Shown here piece by piece: positions 6,390-12,914 of a stretch of 12,914 bases of DNA. Position 1 is the first letter of the stretch. Each line of letters begins with the position of its first letter. The notes beneath the pieces are model-generated. The model was not told where the DNA came from. It saw only the letters and a list, made by a program, of their open reading frames with translations, and ran no database searches. Source of the DNA: Campylobacter sp. (GTDB lineage: Bacteria > Campylobacterota > Campylobacteria > Campylobacterales > Campylobacteraceae); assembly GCF_020024835.1 (NCBI RefSeq), contig NZ_JAHHTD010000038.1:1-12914 (forward strand), written 5' to 3'. A program made the translations under genes and the position numbers.

Positions 6390-7521
6390 TTAAACCCTCT
6401 TTTATACTTTGAATAATCTGCAATAATTTCTGCTCTAAATAAATATTTATTTCATCTAAATTTTTACAAATATAAATATTTTCAATTTCATTATATAGAC
6501 TTTCTTGATTAAAAAAATACTCACCTGAGATAATAATATTTTTATATTTTGCAGCTTCAACTGGATTATGTCCGCCAATATTTTTTACAAAGGATCCACA
6601 CAAAAAGACTACATCGCTGATACTATAAAAGTTTTCAAGCTCTCCTAAACTATCTAGCAATAAACATTTCTCCACAAATTTACTTTCTAAGTCATTATCA
6701 TCTAAATTTAAATTTGAAAATTTTTGCATTGTAAAATTATTCTTTTTACAAAATACTTGTAGAATTTTTTCCACATCTTCAAAACGCTCAGGATGCCTTG
6801 GTGCTACAATCAATTTATCATTCTTATTAAGTTTAATTTTAGAAAGCAATAACTCTTCTTCTTTTTCGTGAGTACTAGCAAAAATTATCAATCTTGAATT
6901 TAATTTTACAAATTCTTTTGTTTTTTTACTTTCATTATAAATCTTAATATTTTTACATACCTGAACATCTCTAGCACCAAGCATCTTAAGTCTATCTTTA
7001 TCCTTTAAACTTTGTGCAAAAATTTCATCAACATACTTAAAAACAATCTTATAAAAAAATTTAAATTTCATATATCTTTTATAGGATCTATCACTAATTC
7101 TAGCATTAATCAAAATAACTTTTGCATTAAAAAATTTTGTCATAAAAATAAGCATCAACCAAAGTTCAGCCTCAAATATCACTAAAACTTTACAAGGTTT
7201 AATCCAAAAAGGAATAAAAATTTCAAATGGTAGAAAATTAACTTTATGAGTGTATTTTAATGCCTCTTTAAATCCCGTATTGGTGATAACTGAAATTCTA
7301 TAATTATCAAATTGCTTAAGTAAGCACGCTATACTTTTAATTTCTCCATAAGAGCAAGCGTGAAAATGAATATCTGCATATTCCTCTTTTAAATTTTTAT
7401 AAAGAAAAAATCTTGACTTTAAAGATATCTTATACTTCTCTTTAAAAAGACTTAAGATATATAAAAAAGGTGCTGCAAGAATATAAAATACCACAGCAAG
7501 AACATAATAAAGAAAAATCAA
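6379..7521 (-). CDS. waaA: 3-deoxy-D-manno-octulosonic acid (Kdo) transferase
   Basis: Transfers Kdo from CMP-Kdo to lipid A precursor at the inner membrane, the link between lipid A and the lipooligosaccharide core. The 380 residues begin with a hydrophobic segment (about 2-25) that anchors the enzyme to the membrane, followed by a GT-B glycosyltransferase. Family marks: HACSYGE (54-60), where Glu60 matches the catalytic base; FEAELW (116-121); NARISDRSYKRY (139-150); FASTHEKEE (214-222); APRHPERF (240-247); and GGHNPVEAA (316-324), the CMP-Kdo binding part. The start is TTG (7519-7521), sharing a TTGA overlap with the preceding gene, with no clear Shine-Dalgarno and no nearby in-frame ATG, suggesting coupled translation. 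No other LOS core genes are visible nearby. Confidence 0.96.
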   Translation of the reverse strand: MIFLYYVLAVVFYILAAPFLYILSLFKEKYKISLKSRFFLYKNLKEEYADIHFHACSYGEIKSIACLLKQFDNYRISVITNTGFKEALKYTHKVNFLPFEIFIPFWIKPCKVLVIFEAELWLMLIFMTKFFNAKVILINARISDRSYKRYMKFKFFYKIVFKYVDEIFAQSLKDKDRLKMLGARDVQVCKNIKIYNESKKTKEFVKLNSRLIIFASTHEKEEELLLSKIKLNKNDKLIVAPRHPERFEDVEKILQVFCKKNNFTMQKFSNLNLDDNDLESKFVEKCLLLDSLGELENFYSISDVVFLCGSFVKNIGGHNPVEAAKYKNIIISGEYFFNQESLYNEIENIYICKNLDEINIYLEQKLLQIIQSIKEGLNAR

Positions 7522-8237
7522 CTTTGATTTTCTTCTTTTTCTCTATACAAAATTCTACCACAATGTGGGCAAGTTACTATTTCATCACCTTTTAAAACAG
7601 CCAAATAAGTTTTATCATAAATTCTCATAAAACAACCATAACACGCATGTTTTCTTACAGGAACTACTGCACTATTGTGAGCCCATTTTCTAATTTTTTC
7701 ATAAAAAGTTAATACTTTTTGATTTATTTCACCTATAAGTTTAACTTTTTTATCATAAATTTCTAATCTTTCTTTCTCTATATCAACAAGAACAACTTTT
7801 GTTTTAGCATCTATTTCATCCACTTCGCTCTCAAATTCATCTCTTTTTAGTTTTAATTCTTGTTTAAATTTTTCCTTGTTTTCTAAGATTTTATCTAGTC
7901 GATCTATTTCCTCATTTGCCGCATCAAGTTGTTCTTTAGCTATATCTTCTTCTATTTTTAAAGCACTAGCTTCTTTTTCTGTCTTAATAGCAGCACTTTT
8001 TTTAGAAAGTTCTTTAATTTTCTCATTAAATTCTAATATATGATTATTATTTTGAATCTTTTGATGCTCTATATCTTTTATATCCTTATCGAGTGTTTCA
8101 ATTTCTTCTACAGTCTTATCAAGTAATAAGCATTTTTCTTTTAAATTCTTAGTAGCTTCATCAACTCTTAAAACAAAACTATCCAACTCCTTATCAATCT
8201 GCGATAAAACTATAAGTTGTTCTAAATATTTATTCAT
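7518..8237 (-). CDS. Coiled-coil C4 zinc-ribbon protein (HP0958-like)
   Basis: A 239-residue protein that is almost entirely charged helix from about 10 to 185, ending in a C4 zinc ribbon with Cys199, Cys202 (CYGC) and Cys223, Cys226 (CPHC). This is the DUF164/zf-RING_7 layout. The Helicobacter pylori member HP0958 (also called FlgZ) is required for flagella: it stabilises RpoN (sigma-54) and binds flaA mRNA, and its structure is an extended coiled coil plus zinc ribbon. A comparable role in Campylobacter is an inference, weakly supported by cheZ being in the same gene run. ATG at 8235-8237 is preceded by AAGGA with short spacing. It follows the NIF3 gene by 10 nt, and its stop overlaps the waaA TTG. 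Family assignment is strong, function likely but unproven here. Confidence 0.85.
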   Translation of the reverse strand: MNKYLEQLIVLSQIDKELDSFVLRVDEATKNLKEKCLLLDKTVEEIETLDKDIKDIEHQKIQNNNHILEFNEKIKELSKKSAAIKTEKEASALKIEEDIAKEQLDAANEEIDRLDKILENKEKFKQELKLKRDEFESEVDEIDAKTKVVLVDIEKERLEIYDKKVKLIGEINQKVLTFYEKIRKWAHNSAVVPVRKHACYGCFMRIYDKTYLAVLKGDEIVTCPHCGRILYREKEENQS

Positions 8238-8247
8238 TAATCTTTCC

Positions 8248-8970
8248 TTAAAAATATTGAAATGGATTTTTTGAAAGCAATATTATAACTTCTATAGGAA
8301 AATTTTGCAAATATCTTGATAAAATTTCACCAAAACAATTCTCACTTTCGTAATGTCCTATATCAATTAAACTAAGATTATTATGATAGCTTTCAAGTGC
8401 TTGATGATATTTAAAATCACCACTTAAAAAACAATCTGCCTTTATATTTGAAATTAAATTTCCACCACTGCCAGTGCATACTGCTATAGAATTAATTTTT
8501 CTCGTAGCTTCTACTACCCTTATATGTTCAAATTTTAATTTATCTTTTACATACATCACAAGCTCACTAAAAGACAAATTCACATCACAATAAACTACAA
8601 AATCATCTTTTTTTCGAATGCTAAAACCTAAAATTTCCTTGGTAAAATAAACATTTAAATGACTCAAATCAAAATTAGTATGCATAGCAATTAATGCAAT
8701 ATTTTTCTGTATCATTCGTGTAATTAATTTTTGAGGATATAATTTTCCACTAATATGTTTTAAATTATTGAAAATTAGAGGATGATGGACAATAAATAAA
8801 GAATTTGAATGTGCTTTTTCAAGTAAATTTTCATCAATATCTAAACTAAGATAAATTTTTTCAATCTCTTGATCTAAATCTCCGATTAATAATCCACTAT
8901 TATCCCAAGAACTTTGAGTCTCAAATGGACTTATTGAATTAAGAAAATTATAAATTTCTTTAATTTTCAT
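8248..8970 (-). CDS. NIF3-family dinuclear metal-binding protein
   Basis: A 240-residue protein of the NIF3/YbgI family (DUF34). Motifs: SWDNSGLLIGD (21-31), VHHPLIF (61-67), HTNFD (97-101), SGDFKYHQAL (183-192) and DIGHYESE (203-210). His62, His63, Asp101, His206 and Glu210 align with the metal ligands of E. coli YbgI, so the dimetal site looks intact. The family lacks a settled function; GTP cyclohydrolase I type 2 is a common but unreliable annotation, and metal handling has been proposed. There is no insert domain between the two halves, as in the short bacterial members. The ATG (8968-8970) lies within the 3' end of glyQ (11-nt overlap) and has only a weak ribosome site. Confidence 0.92.
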   Translation of the reverse strand: MKIKEIYNFLNSISPFETQSSWDNSGLLIGDLDQEIEKIYLSLDIDENLLEKAHSNSLFIVHHPLIFNNLKHISGKLYPQKLITRMIQKNIALIAMHTNFDLSHLNVYFTKEILGFSIRKKDDFVVYCDVNLSFSELVMYVKDKLKFEHIRVVEATRKINSIAVCTGSGGNLISNIKADCFLSGDFKYHQALESYHNNLSLIDIGHYESENCFGEILSRYLQNFPIEVIILLSKNPFQYF

Positions 8971-9823
8971 TTAAATTTTCTTTATAAATTAAAGCACAAT
9001 TTTTAGATAATTCTCTAATTTTCAGCATATAATCTTGCCTTTGAGTCACAGAAATTGCACCTCTTGCGTCTAAAAGATTAAAAGTATGAGCAGCTAACAT
9101 ACAATAATCATATGCAGGTAAAGCAAGTTTAGCATTTAAAGCATTTTTGCACTCATTGTAAGCATTTTCAAATTGCGAATTTAATACCATTACATCACTA
9201 ATTTCAAAATTATATTTACTAAATTCATACTCCCCTTGTTTATGAACATCTCCATAAGTAATCTTTTCACCATTAAATTCATTCCAAATAATATCATAAA
9301 CACTATCTATATTTTGAAGATACATTGCAATTCTCTCAAGTCCATAGGTAATTTCAACGCTGACTAAATCCACAGCTATACCACCAACTTGTTGAAAATA
9401 AGTAAATTGTGTTACCTCCATACCATCAAGCCAAACTTCCCAACCTAATCCCCAAGCACCTAAACTCGGGCTTTCCCAATTATCCTCAACAAAACGTATA
9501 TCGTGTGATTTTAAATCAAATCCTAAATTTTCCAAACTTTTCAAATATAATTCTTGTATGTTATCAGGGCTTGGTTTAATTAAAACCTGAAATTGATAAT
9601 AAGCACCTAATCTATTAGGATTTTCTCCATACCTGCCATCTGCTGGTCTTCTACTTGGAGCCACATAAGCTGCTGCCCATGGTTTTTTACCTAAACTTCT
9701 CAAAAAAGTAGCAGGATGAAAAGTTCCAGCTCCTGCAGGAAAATCATAAGGTTGCATAATAACACAACCTTGTTTTTGCCAAAATTCTTGCAAACTCAAT
9801 ATCATTCTTGAAAAAGTCATCAT
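8960..9823 (-). CDS. glyQ: Glycyl-tRNA synthetase alpha subunit
   Basis: The alpha chain of the bacterial alpha2/beta2 glycyl-tRNA synthetase, containing the class II catalytic core for glycine activation. Its 287 residues are close to the usual length (about 300). Highly conserved stretches include LQEFWQKQGCVIMQPYDFPA (11-30), GAGTFHPATFLRSLG (31-45), a motif-2 region with RRPADGRYGENPNRLGAYYQ (58-77), EDNWESPSLGAWGLGWEVW (113-131) and motif-3-like EITYGLERIAMYLQ (157-170). LDARGAISVTQR (251-262) is typical. The beta subunit gene glyS is not in the window, as is normal for Campylobacter where the two genes are apart. ATG (9821-9823) shares ATGA with the preceding stop; AGAGGA lies 8 nt upstream, favouring it over the second ATG immediately after. 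Confidence 0.98.
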   Translation of the reverse strand: MMTFSRMILSLQEFWQKQGCVIMQPYDFPAGAGTFHPATFLRSLGKKPWAAAYVAPSRRPADGRYGENPNRLGAYYQFQVLIKPSPDNIQELYLKSLENLGFDLKSHDIRFVEDNWESPSLGAWGLGWEVWLDGMEVTQFTYFQQVGGIAVDLVSVEITYGLERIAMYLQNIDSVYDIIWNEFNGEKITYGDVHKQGEYEFSKYNFEISDVMVLNSQFENAYNECKNALNAKLALPAYDYCMLAAHTFNLLDARGAISVTQRQDYMLKIRELSKNCALIYKENLNEN

Positions 9824-10323
9824 ATTTTCGTTTCCTCTGATTGTTCTTGAGTATTCGCATAAAGATCTATTGTTTTATTCCACATCATTTTATATTTTCT
9901 TTTCAAAAATTCTATTTCATCTCTTGCATGTTTTAATTCTAAATTTAAAGTTTCAATAGTATTACGATCAGCATCATATAATTCTTGCATAGAATAAAGT
10001 GCATCTTTTAAAAATTTATTTTCACTTTTTAAAGCTTCTAAAGTCTCATCTTTTGCATCTAAAACTTTCTCGTGCAAATTCAAAATCGTGCCGATAGTTT
10101 TTTCAACAAAACTCTCACCTGCTAATGTCATAGAATTAACCATAGCGGGTTGATGATTGGACATAGTTGGAACTATGCTAAAAGTTCCTTGATTTGCTTC
10201 AATATAAATTTTATCATCTTCCTCTTTAAAATTTAAGGAACCTTTTGCCATCATTCCTTTAACAACATCTTCAGACAAATGAACTAATTGACAAAATTCT
10301 TTTAATTCTAAATAAGTTTGCAT
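9820..10323 (-). CDS. DUF3972-type protein: possible winged HTH plus coiled coil
   Basis: A 167-residue protein conserved, as far as I remember, in Campylobacter and Helicobacter (Cj0703) without known function. Residues 3-42, starting TYLELKEFCQLVHLSEDVVK and ending in a KIYIEA strand, look like a MerR/excisionase-type winged helix-turn-helix: a helix, a turn, a second helix, a glycine before the wing and a final strand. A linker with little order (43-70) follows. Then comes a long charged heptad-type helix (about 75-150) and a short acidic tail. There is no signal peptide or membrane segment. The start is ATG at 10321-10323 with AGGGG 6 nt upstream; a TTG one codon earlier is less likely. 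It lies 9 nt after purE and overlaps glyQ by 4 nt. DNA binding is inferred from pattern only. Confidence 0.8.
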   Translation of the reverse strand: MQTYLELKEFCQLVHLSEDVVKGMMAKGSLNFKEEDDKIYIEANQGTFSIVPTMSNHQPAMVNSMTLAGESFVEKTIGTILNLHEKVLDAKDETLEALKSENKFLKDALYSMQELYDADRNTIETLNLELKHARDEIEFLKRKYKMMWNKTIDLYANTQEQSEETKI

Positions 10324-10332
10324 CAATTTCCC

Positions 10333-10827
10333 CTAAAGAAAAATTTCAATCTGACTAGAGTCACTATTTAATTTTTCTTGTTGTTTTTTTCTATCTTCAA
10401 GTAAATCTTGAGCTAAATTTTCATCTCCTATAGCTAAAATTTGAGCGGCCAAATATGCTGCATTAATAGCTCCTGATTTTCCAACTGCTAAAGTAGCTAC
10501 AGGAATTCCACTTGGCATTTGAACTATAGAAAATAAAGAATCCATACTAGCTAAATTACTTCCTGGTATTGGTATTCCAATAACAGGTTTTGTAGTATAA
10601 GCAGCCACTGCTCCTGCTAAATGAGCAGCCATACCAGCTGCTGCTATAAAAACTTTAGCACCTTTAGCTTCTGCGTTTTTTATGTATTCTTGTGTTCTAT
10701 GAGGACTTCTATGAGCAGAAGTGATTAAAACCTCGTATTTTATATTAAATTTTTCAAGTATCCCCAAGGTTTCCTTAACAATATCATAATCACTTTTACT
10801 ACCCATTAACACCGCTACAAATTTCAT
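10333..10827 (-). CDS. purE: N5-carboxyaminoimidazole ribonucleotide mutase PurE
   Basis: Class I PurE rearranges N5-CAIR to CAIR in purine biosynthesis. Its 164 residues are normal length. GSKSD (9-13) binds substrate with Ser10 and Asp13; ITSAHRSPHR (35-44) contains Ser37, the catalytic His39 and Arg40, matching E. coli Ser43, His45 and Arg46. AAAGMAAHLAGAVAAYTTKP (62-81), GIPIPGS (84-90) and VQMPSGIPVATLAVGKSGA (102-120) are standard. The partner purK is not adjacent. The C-terminal tail (about 145-164) is lysine/glutamine-rich and beyond the core. ATG (10825-10827) overlaps the upstream U32 stop by 4 nt (ATGA), and AAGGA lies about 10 nt before it. Identification is certain. Confidence 0.98.
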   Translation of the reverse strand: MKFVAVLMGSKSDYDIVKETLGILEKFNIKYEVLITSAHRSPHRTQEYIKNAEAKGAKVFIAAAGMAAHLAGAVAAYTTKPVIGIPIPGSNLASMDSLFSIVQMPSGIPVATLAVGKSGAINAAYLAAQILAIGDENLAQDLLEDRKKQQEKLNSDSSQIEIFL

Positions 10828-12080
10828 CTTATATTATTCCTTAAAAAACTATAATTTGGAAATTTAAAAGGTAAAAAAATTTCATTTTCATTACCACTAT
10901 GAATTTCACTAAATTCTTTATTATTCTTTGCTAATAATTGCTTAAATACTACAAAATTTTTTCCATTCTTTTCATATACAAGACCTATCTTATTTTCACC
11001 AGTTTCAATACAAGAATTTACAGGTGCTAAAATTTCATACTCTTGCCCTATTTTTATTTTACCTTTACATTTAAAAAATTCCCCATTTTCACTAATGGCA
11101 TGCACTTGATGCGTTCCTTCTTCAATACTACTATCACAATTTATAGAATCATTTTTTTCATAAACTCTTGAAACTAAATAGCCATCTGTAAAACCTCTAT
11201 TTTTCAGAGTCTGAATTTCTTTTTCATACTTGATTGCCTCAAAAGAATTATTCAATACATCATCAACTGCCATTTTATAAGTTCTAGTTGTAAGTGCTAC
11301 ATAATATTCACTCTTAGTTCTACCTTCTATTTTAAAAGCGTGAATGCAATTTTCTTGCATAATTTTTTGTATATACGAACTTAAATTTAAATCCTTAGAA
11401 TTAAAAATATGTGTTCCTTGTTGATCTTCTTCTAATCTAAATAAGGTATTTGTATCAGGATTTTTAGCATAAAGCTCATAAGCAAAACGGCAATCATTAG
11501 CACAAGAACCACGATTACTCATACGACCACTTTGCACTGATGAAATTAAACATCTACCAGAATAAGCAAAACACATCGAACCATGGACAAAACTTTCTAG
11601 TTCTATATCACAATGATTTTTTAATTCCTTGGCATCTTTTAGTCCAAGTTCTCTAGCTATTACGATACGTTTTGCACCCATATCTTTATAAACTTGTGCA
11701 TCAAGATAATTTAAAATATTAGCTTGAGTAGAAACATGGATATTAATATCTGGTGCGATTTCTTTAACCAAACGCATAGCACCTACAGAAGCTACTATAA
11801 AAGCATCTGGATTCATTTCTTTTAATTTTAAAATATGTCTTTTTAAACCATCAATTTGAGAACTAAAATGAAATCCATTAATGGTAACATAAATCTTTTT
11901 ACCCTTATCGTGAGTATAATCAATGGCTTCTTTAAAAGTATCGTAATTAAAATCTCTAGCCGTTCTAGCTCTTAATGAAAAATTGCTCACACCAGCATAA
12001 ACAGCATCAGCACCATAAGCTAATGCGATCTTCAACTTCATAAAATTTCCAGCAGGTGCGACAATTTCTGGATGGATCAT
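10824..12080 (-). CDS. Peptidase U32 family protein, TrhP/YegQ-like
   Basis: A 418-residue U32 protein. The family signature ESFVHGSMCFAYSGRCLISS is at 162-181, preceded by EIVAPAGN (5-12) and HVSTQANI (115-122), followed by SNRGSCANDCRF (188-199) and FKIEGRTKSEYY (249-260); a small beta-rich C-terminal domain (about 325-405) fits the U32 C-terminal module. Although named peptidases, characterised bacterial members are nucleic-acid or quinone hydroxylation factors: TrhP (tRNA U34 5-hydroxylation, prephenate-dependent), RlhA (23S rRNA) and UbiU/UbiV. Cys170, Cys177, Cys193 and perhaps Cys197 resemble the [4Fe-4S] ligands of UbiU/UbiV. The length and single-core layout suit TrhP better than the longer RlhA, but this is inference. 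ATG (12078-12080) shares ATGA with cheZ; AGG lies 7 nt upstream. Confidence 0.93.
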   Translation of the reverse strand: MIHPEIVAPAGNFMKLKIALAYGADAVYAGVSNFSLRARTARDFNYDTFKEAIDYTHDKGKKIYVTINGFHFSSQIDGLKRHILKLKEMNPDAFIVASVGAMRLVKEIAPDINIHVSTQANILNYLDAQVYKDMGAKRIVIARELGLKDAKELKNHCDIELESFVHGSMCFAYSGRCLISSVQSGRMSNRGSCANDCRFAYELYAKNPDTNTLFRLEEDQQGTHIFNSKDLNLSSYIQKIMQENCIHAFKIEGRTKSEYYVALTTRTYKMAVDDVLNNSFEAIKYEKEIQTLKNRGFTDGYLVSRVYEKNDSINCDSSIEEGTHQVHAISENGEFFKCKGKIKIGQEYEILAPVNSCIETGENKIGLVYEKNGKNFVVFKQLLAKNNKEFSEIHSGNENEIFLPFKFPNYSFLRNNIR

Positions 12081-12793
12081 TTTTTACCTAAACTAGCGAT
12101 CAATGCCTCTATATCATCATTACTTACAACATCAGCAGTAGTATCACCTTTAATATGCACAGCAGAACCTACACGTTTTTCATCATCAATTTTACCTTCA
12201 AATAAACTACTCATATATCTACTTAAAGCTCTCATTACATTAATAACACGTTCAATTTTTTGACGATGAATATCTTGATATTGCATAGCATCCATAGCCA
12301 TCATAACTTCATCTTGCCCAGTTTGCAAACAACCTGTAATTTCATCAATGATATTTTTTGCATTATTATTTGCCTCTATAGCCCCTTTGAAACTTTCCAC
12401 ATTAGGAAATTTTGCATTCAATTTTCCAAAAATATCAATATTTTTATTTAAAGTTTCGCTAATTAGACAAAGTTCATTTTCAGAATTTGCAAAAAAATCA
12501 TTAATTGCCTCAAGCTTTTCCATCATTTCTGTAGCTTTTAGTTCGCTATCTCTTGTTACATCATCAAGTTGATGCACAACTTTATGTTCTTTACTTGGCG
12601 GAGGTGGTGGCCAAGCCATATCTGCTCTTGCTCTATAATCACCACTTATTACATCATTAATAAGTTGCTGATTTTTTGCCTCATCTTCATAATCTTCGCA
12701 GTTTGTTTCTGGCTTTGCTTCTTCTGTATCCACAGAATCAAGATCTAAATTATCAGAACCGCTCATTAAAGCATCTAACTCTTCTTGGGTCAT
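12077..12793 (-). CDS. cheZ: CheZ-type CheY-P phosphatase
   Basis: Removes phosphate from the chemotaxis response regulator CheY and so resets flagellar motor direction. The 238-residue protein is divergent from E. coli CheZ but fits the epsilonproteobacterial CheZ (HP0170/Cj0700) group. A long helical region (about 78-200) contains MQYQDIHRQKIERVINVM (170-187), where Asp174 and Gln178 match catalytic Asp143 and Gln147 of E. coli CheZ. The C-terminus NDDIEALIASLGKK (225-238) resembles the CheY-binding tail helix of CheZ. The N-terminus TQEELDALMSG (2-12) resembles the CheY-binding peptide of FliM. An acidic, low-complexity linker with PPPPP at 62-66 follows. ATG (12791-12793) has AAGG 7 nt upstream. 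It is the first gene of the visible run, with a promoter-like AT-rich region before it. Confidence 0.93.
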   Translation of the reverse strand: MTQEELDALMSGSDNLDLDSVDTEEAKPETNCEDYEDEAKNQQLINDVISGDYRARADMAWPPPPPSKEHKVVHQLDDVTRDSELKATEMMEKLEAINDFFANSENELCLISETLNKNIDIFGKLNAKFPNVESFKGAIEANNNAKNIIDEITGCLQTGQDEVMMAMDAMQYQDIHRQKIERVINVMRALSRYMSSLFEGKIDDEKRVGSAVHIKGDTTADVVSNDDIEALIASLGKK

Positions 12794-12914
12794 CTTACAC
12801 CTTTTTTATATGATAATTATAATCTTGTATTATATTATAAAAAATTATAATTAAATATTAATTTATATAAAAATTATTCTATTTTTTTGATAATAAAATA
12901 TATTTTTACTTTGC
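12794..12914 (-). promoter_or_regulatory. AT-rich upstream region of cheZ with TATAAT elements
   Basis: A 121-base stretch without a gene, reaching the window edge. On the minus strand it holds four TATAAT hexamers, at 12844-12849, 12834-12839, 12829-12834 and 12816-12821, before the AAGG ribosome site of cheZ. The pair at 12829-12839 lies 36-46 nt before the ATG and is the most plausible -10 region for a sigma-70 promoter. I see no sigma-54 (GG-N10-GC) or sigma-28 (CGAT) element. The composition is so AT-rich that some hexamers must be chance. Confidence 0.45.

Noticed and set aside
8248..8970. GTP cyclohydrolase I type 2 annotation for the NIF3 protein
   Set aside because: This label is transferred from weak evidence; the sequence supports only membership in the NIF3 dimetal family.
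12072..12572. Three overlapping plus-strand open frames opposite cheZ
   Set aside because: They are mutually overlapping frames antisense to a gene with clear CheZ motifs; no independent evidence for coding.

Overview
The window is a compact, very AT-rich bacterial chromosome segment in which all 18 recognisable genes lie on the minus strand. Gene content and order (cheZ, U32-family protein, purE, DUF3972-type protein, glyQ, NIF3-type protein, zinc-ribbon coiled-coil protein, waaA, pseudouridine synthase, ffh, rpsP, khpA, rimM, trmD, rplS, cupin, class II DAHP synthase, ArsC/YffB-type protein) match what I remember of Campylobacter jejuni Cj0700-Cj0717. The organism is therefore almost certainly a Campylobacter. 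One difference is that a small cupin-like gene sits between rplS and the DAHP synthase, where I remember C. jejuni carrying a transthyretin-like gene (Cj0715). This suggests a Campylobacter other than C. jejuni, perhaps of the C. lari type, but the sequence alone does not settle the species.

Layout in the direction of transcription, from high to low coordinates. (1) 12914-12794: AT-rich promoter region upstream of cheZ. (2) 12793-9820: cheZ (CheY-P phosphatase), a U32-family protein resembling tRNA hydroxylase TrhP, purE, and a coiled-coil protein with a possible winged-helix N-terminus. (3) 9823-5637: glyQ, a NIF3-family metalloprotein, a zinc-ribbon coiled-coil protein of the HP0958 type (linked to flagellar biogenesis in Helicobacter), waaA (Kdo transferase), and an RluA-family pseudouridine synthase. 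(4) 5585-2113: the conserved translation and protein-targeting block ffh-rpsP-khpA-rimM-trmD-rplS. (5) 2111-55: the cupin-like gene, class II DAHP synthase (entry to aromatic biosynthesis) and a thioredoxin-fold ArsC/YffB protein.

Packing is extreme. Ten of the 17 gene junctions overlap, including five 4-nt stop/start overlaps. The largest gap is 62 nt and no convincing intrinsic terminator is visible. The genes serve chemotaxis, tRNA and rRNA modification, translation, secretion, LOS synthesis and metabolism, so co-transcription here probably reflects genome compaction more than one pathway. Candidate internal promoters precede ffh (good) and rpsP (weak).

I see no mobile element, CRISPR array, tRNA, rRNA or phase-variable G/C tract, and no clear novel system. 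The best leads are the uncharacterised HTH-plus-coiled-coil protein (9820-10323), the degenerate cupin (1758-2111), and the FliM-like peptide at the N-terminus of CheZ. No stretch longer than 121 bases lacks a gene.
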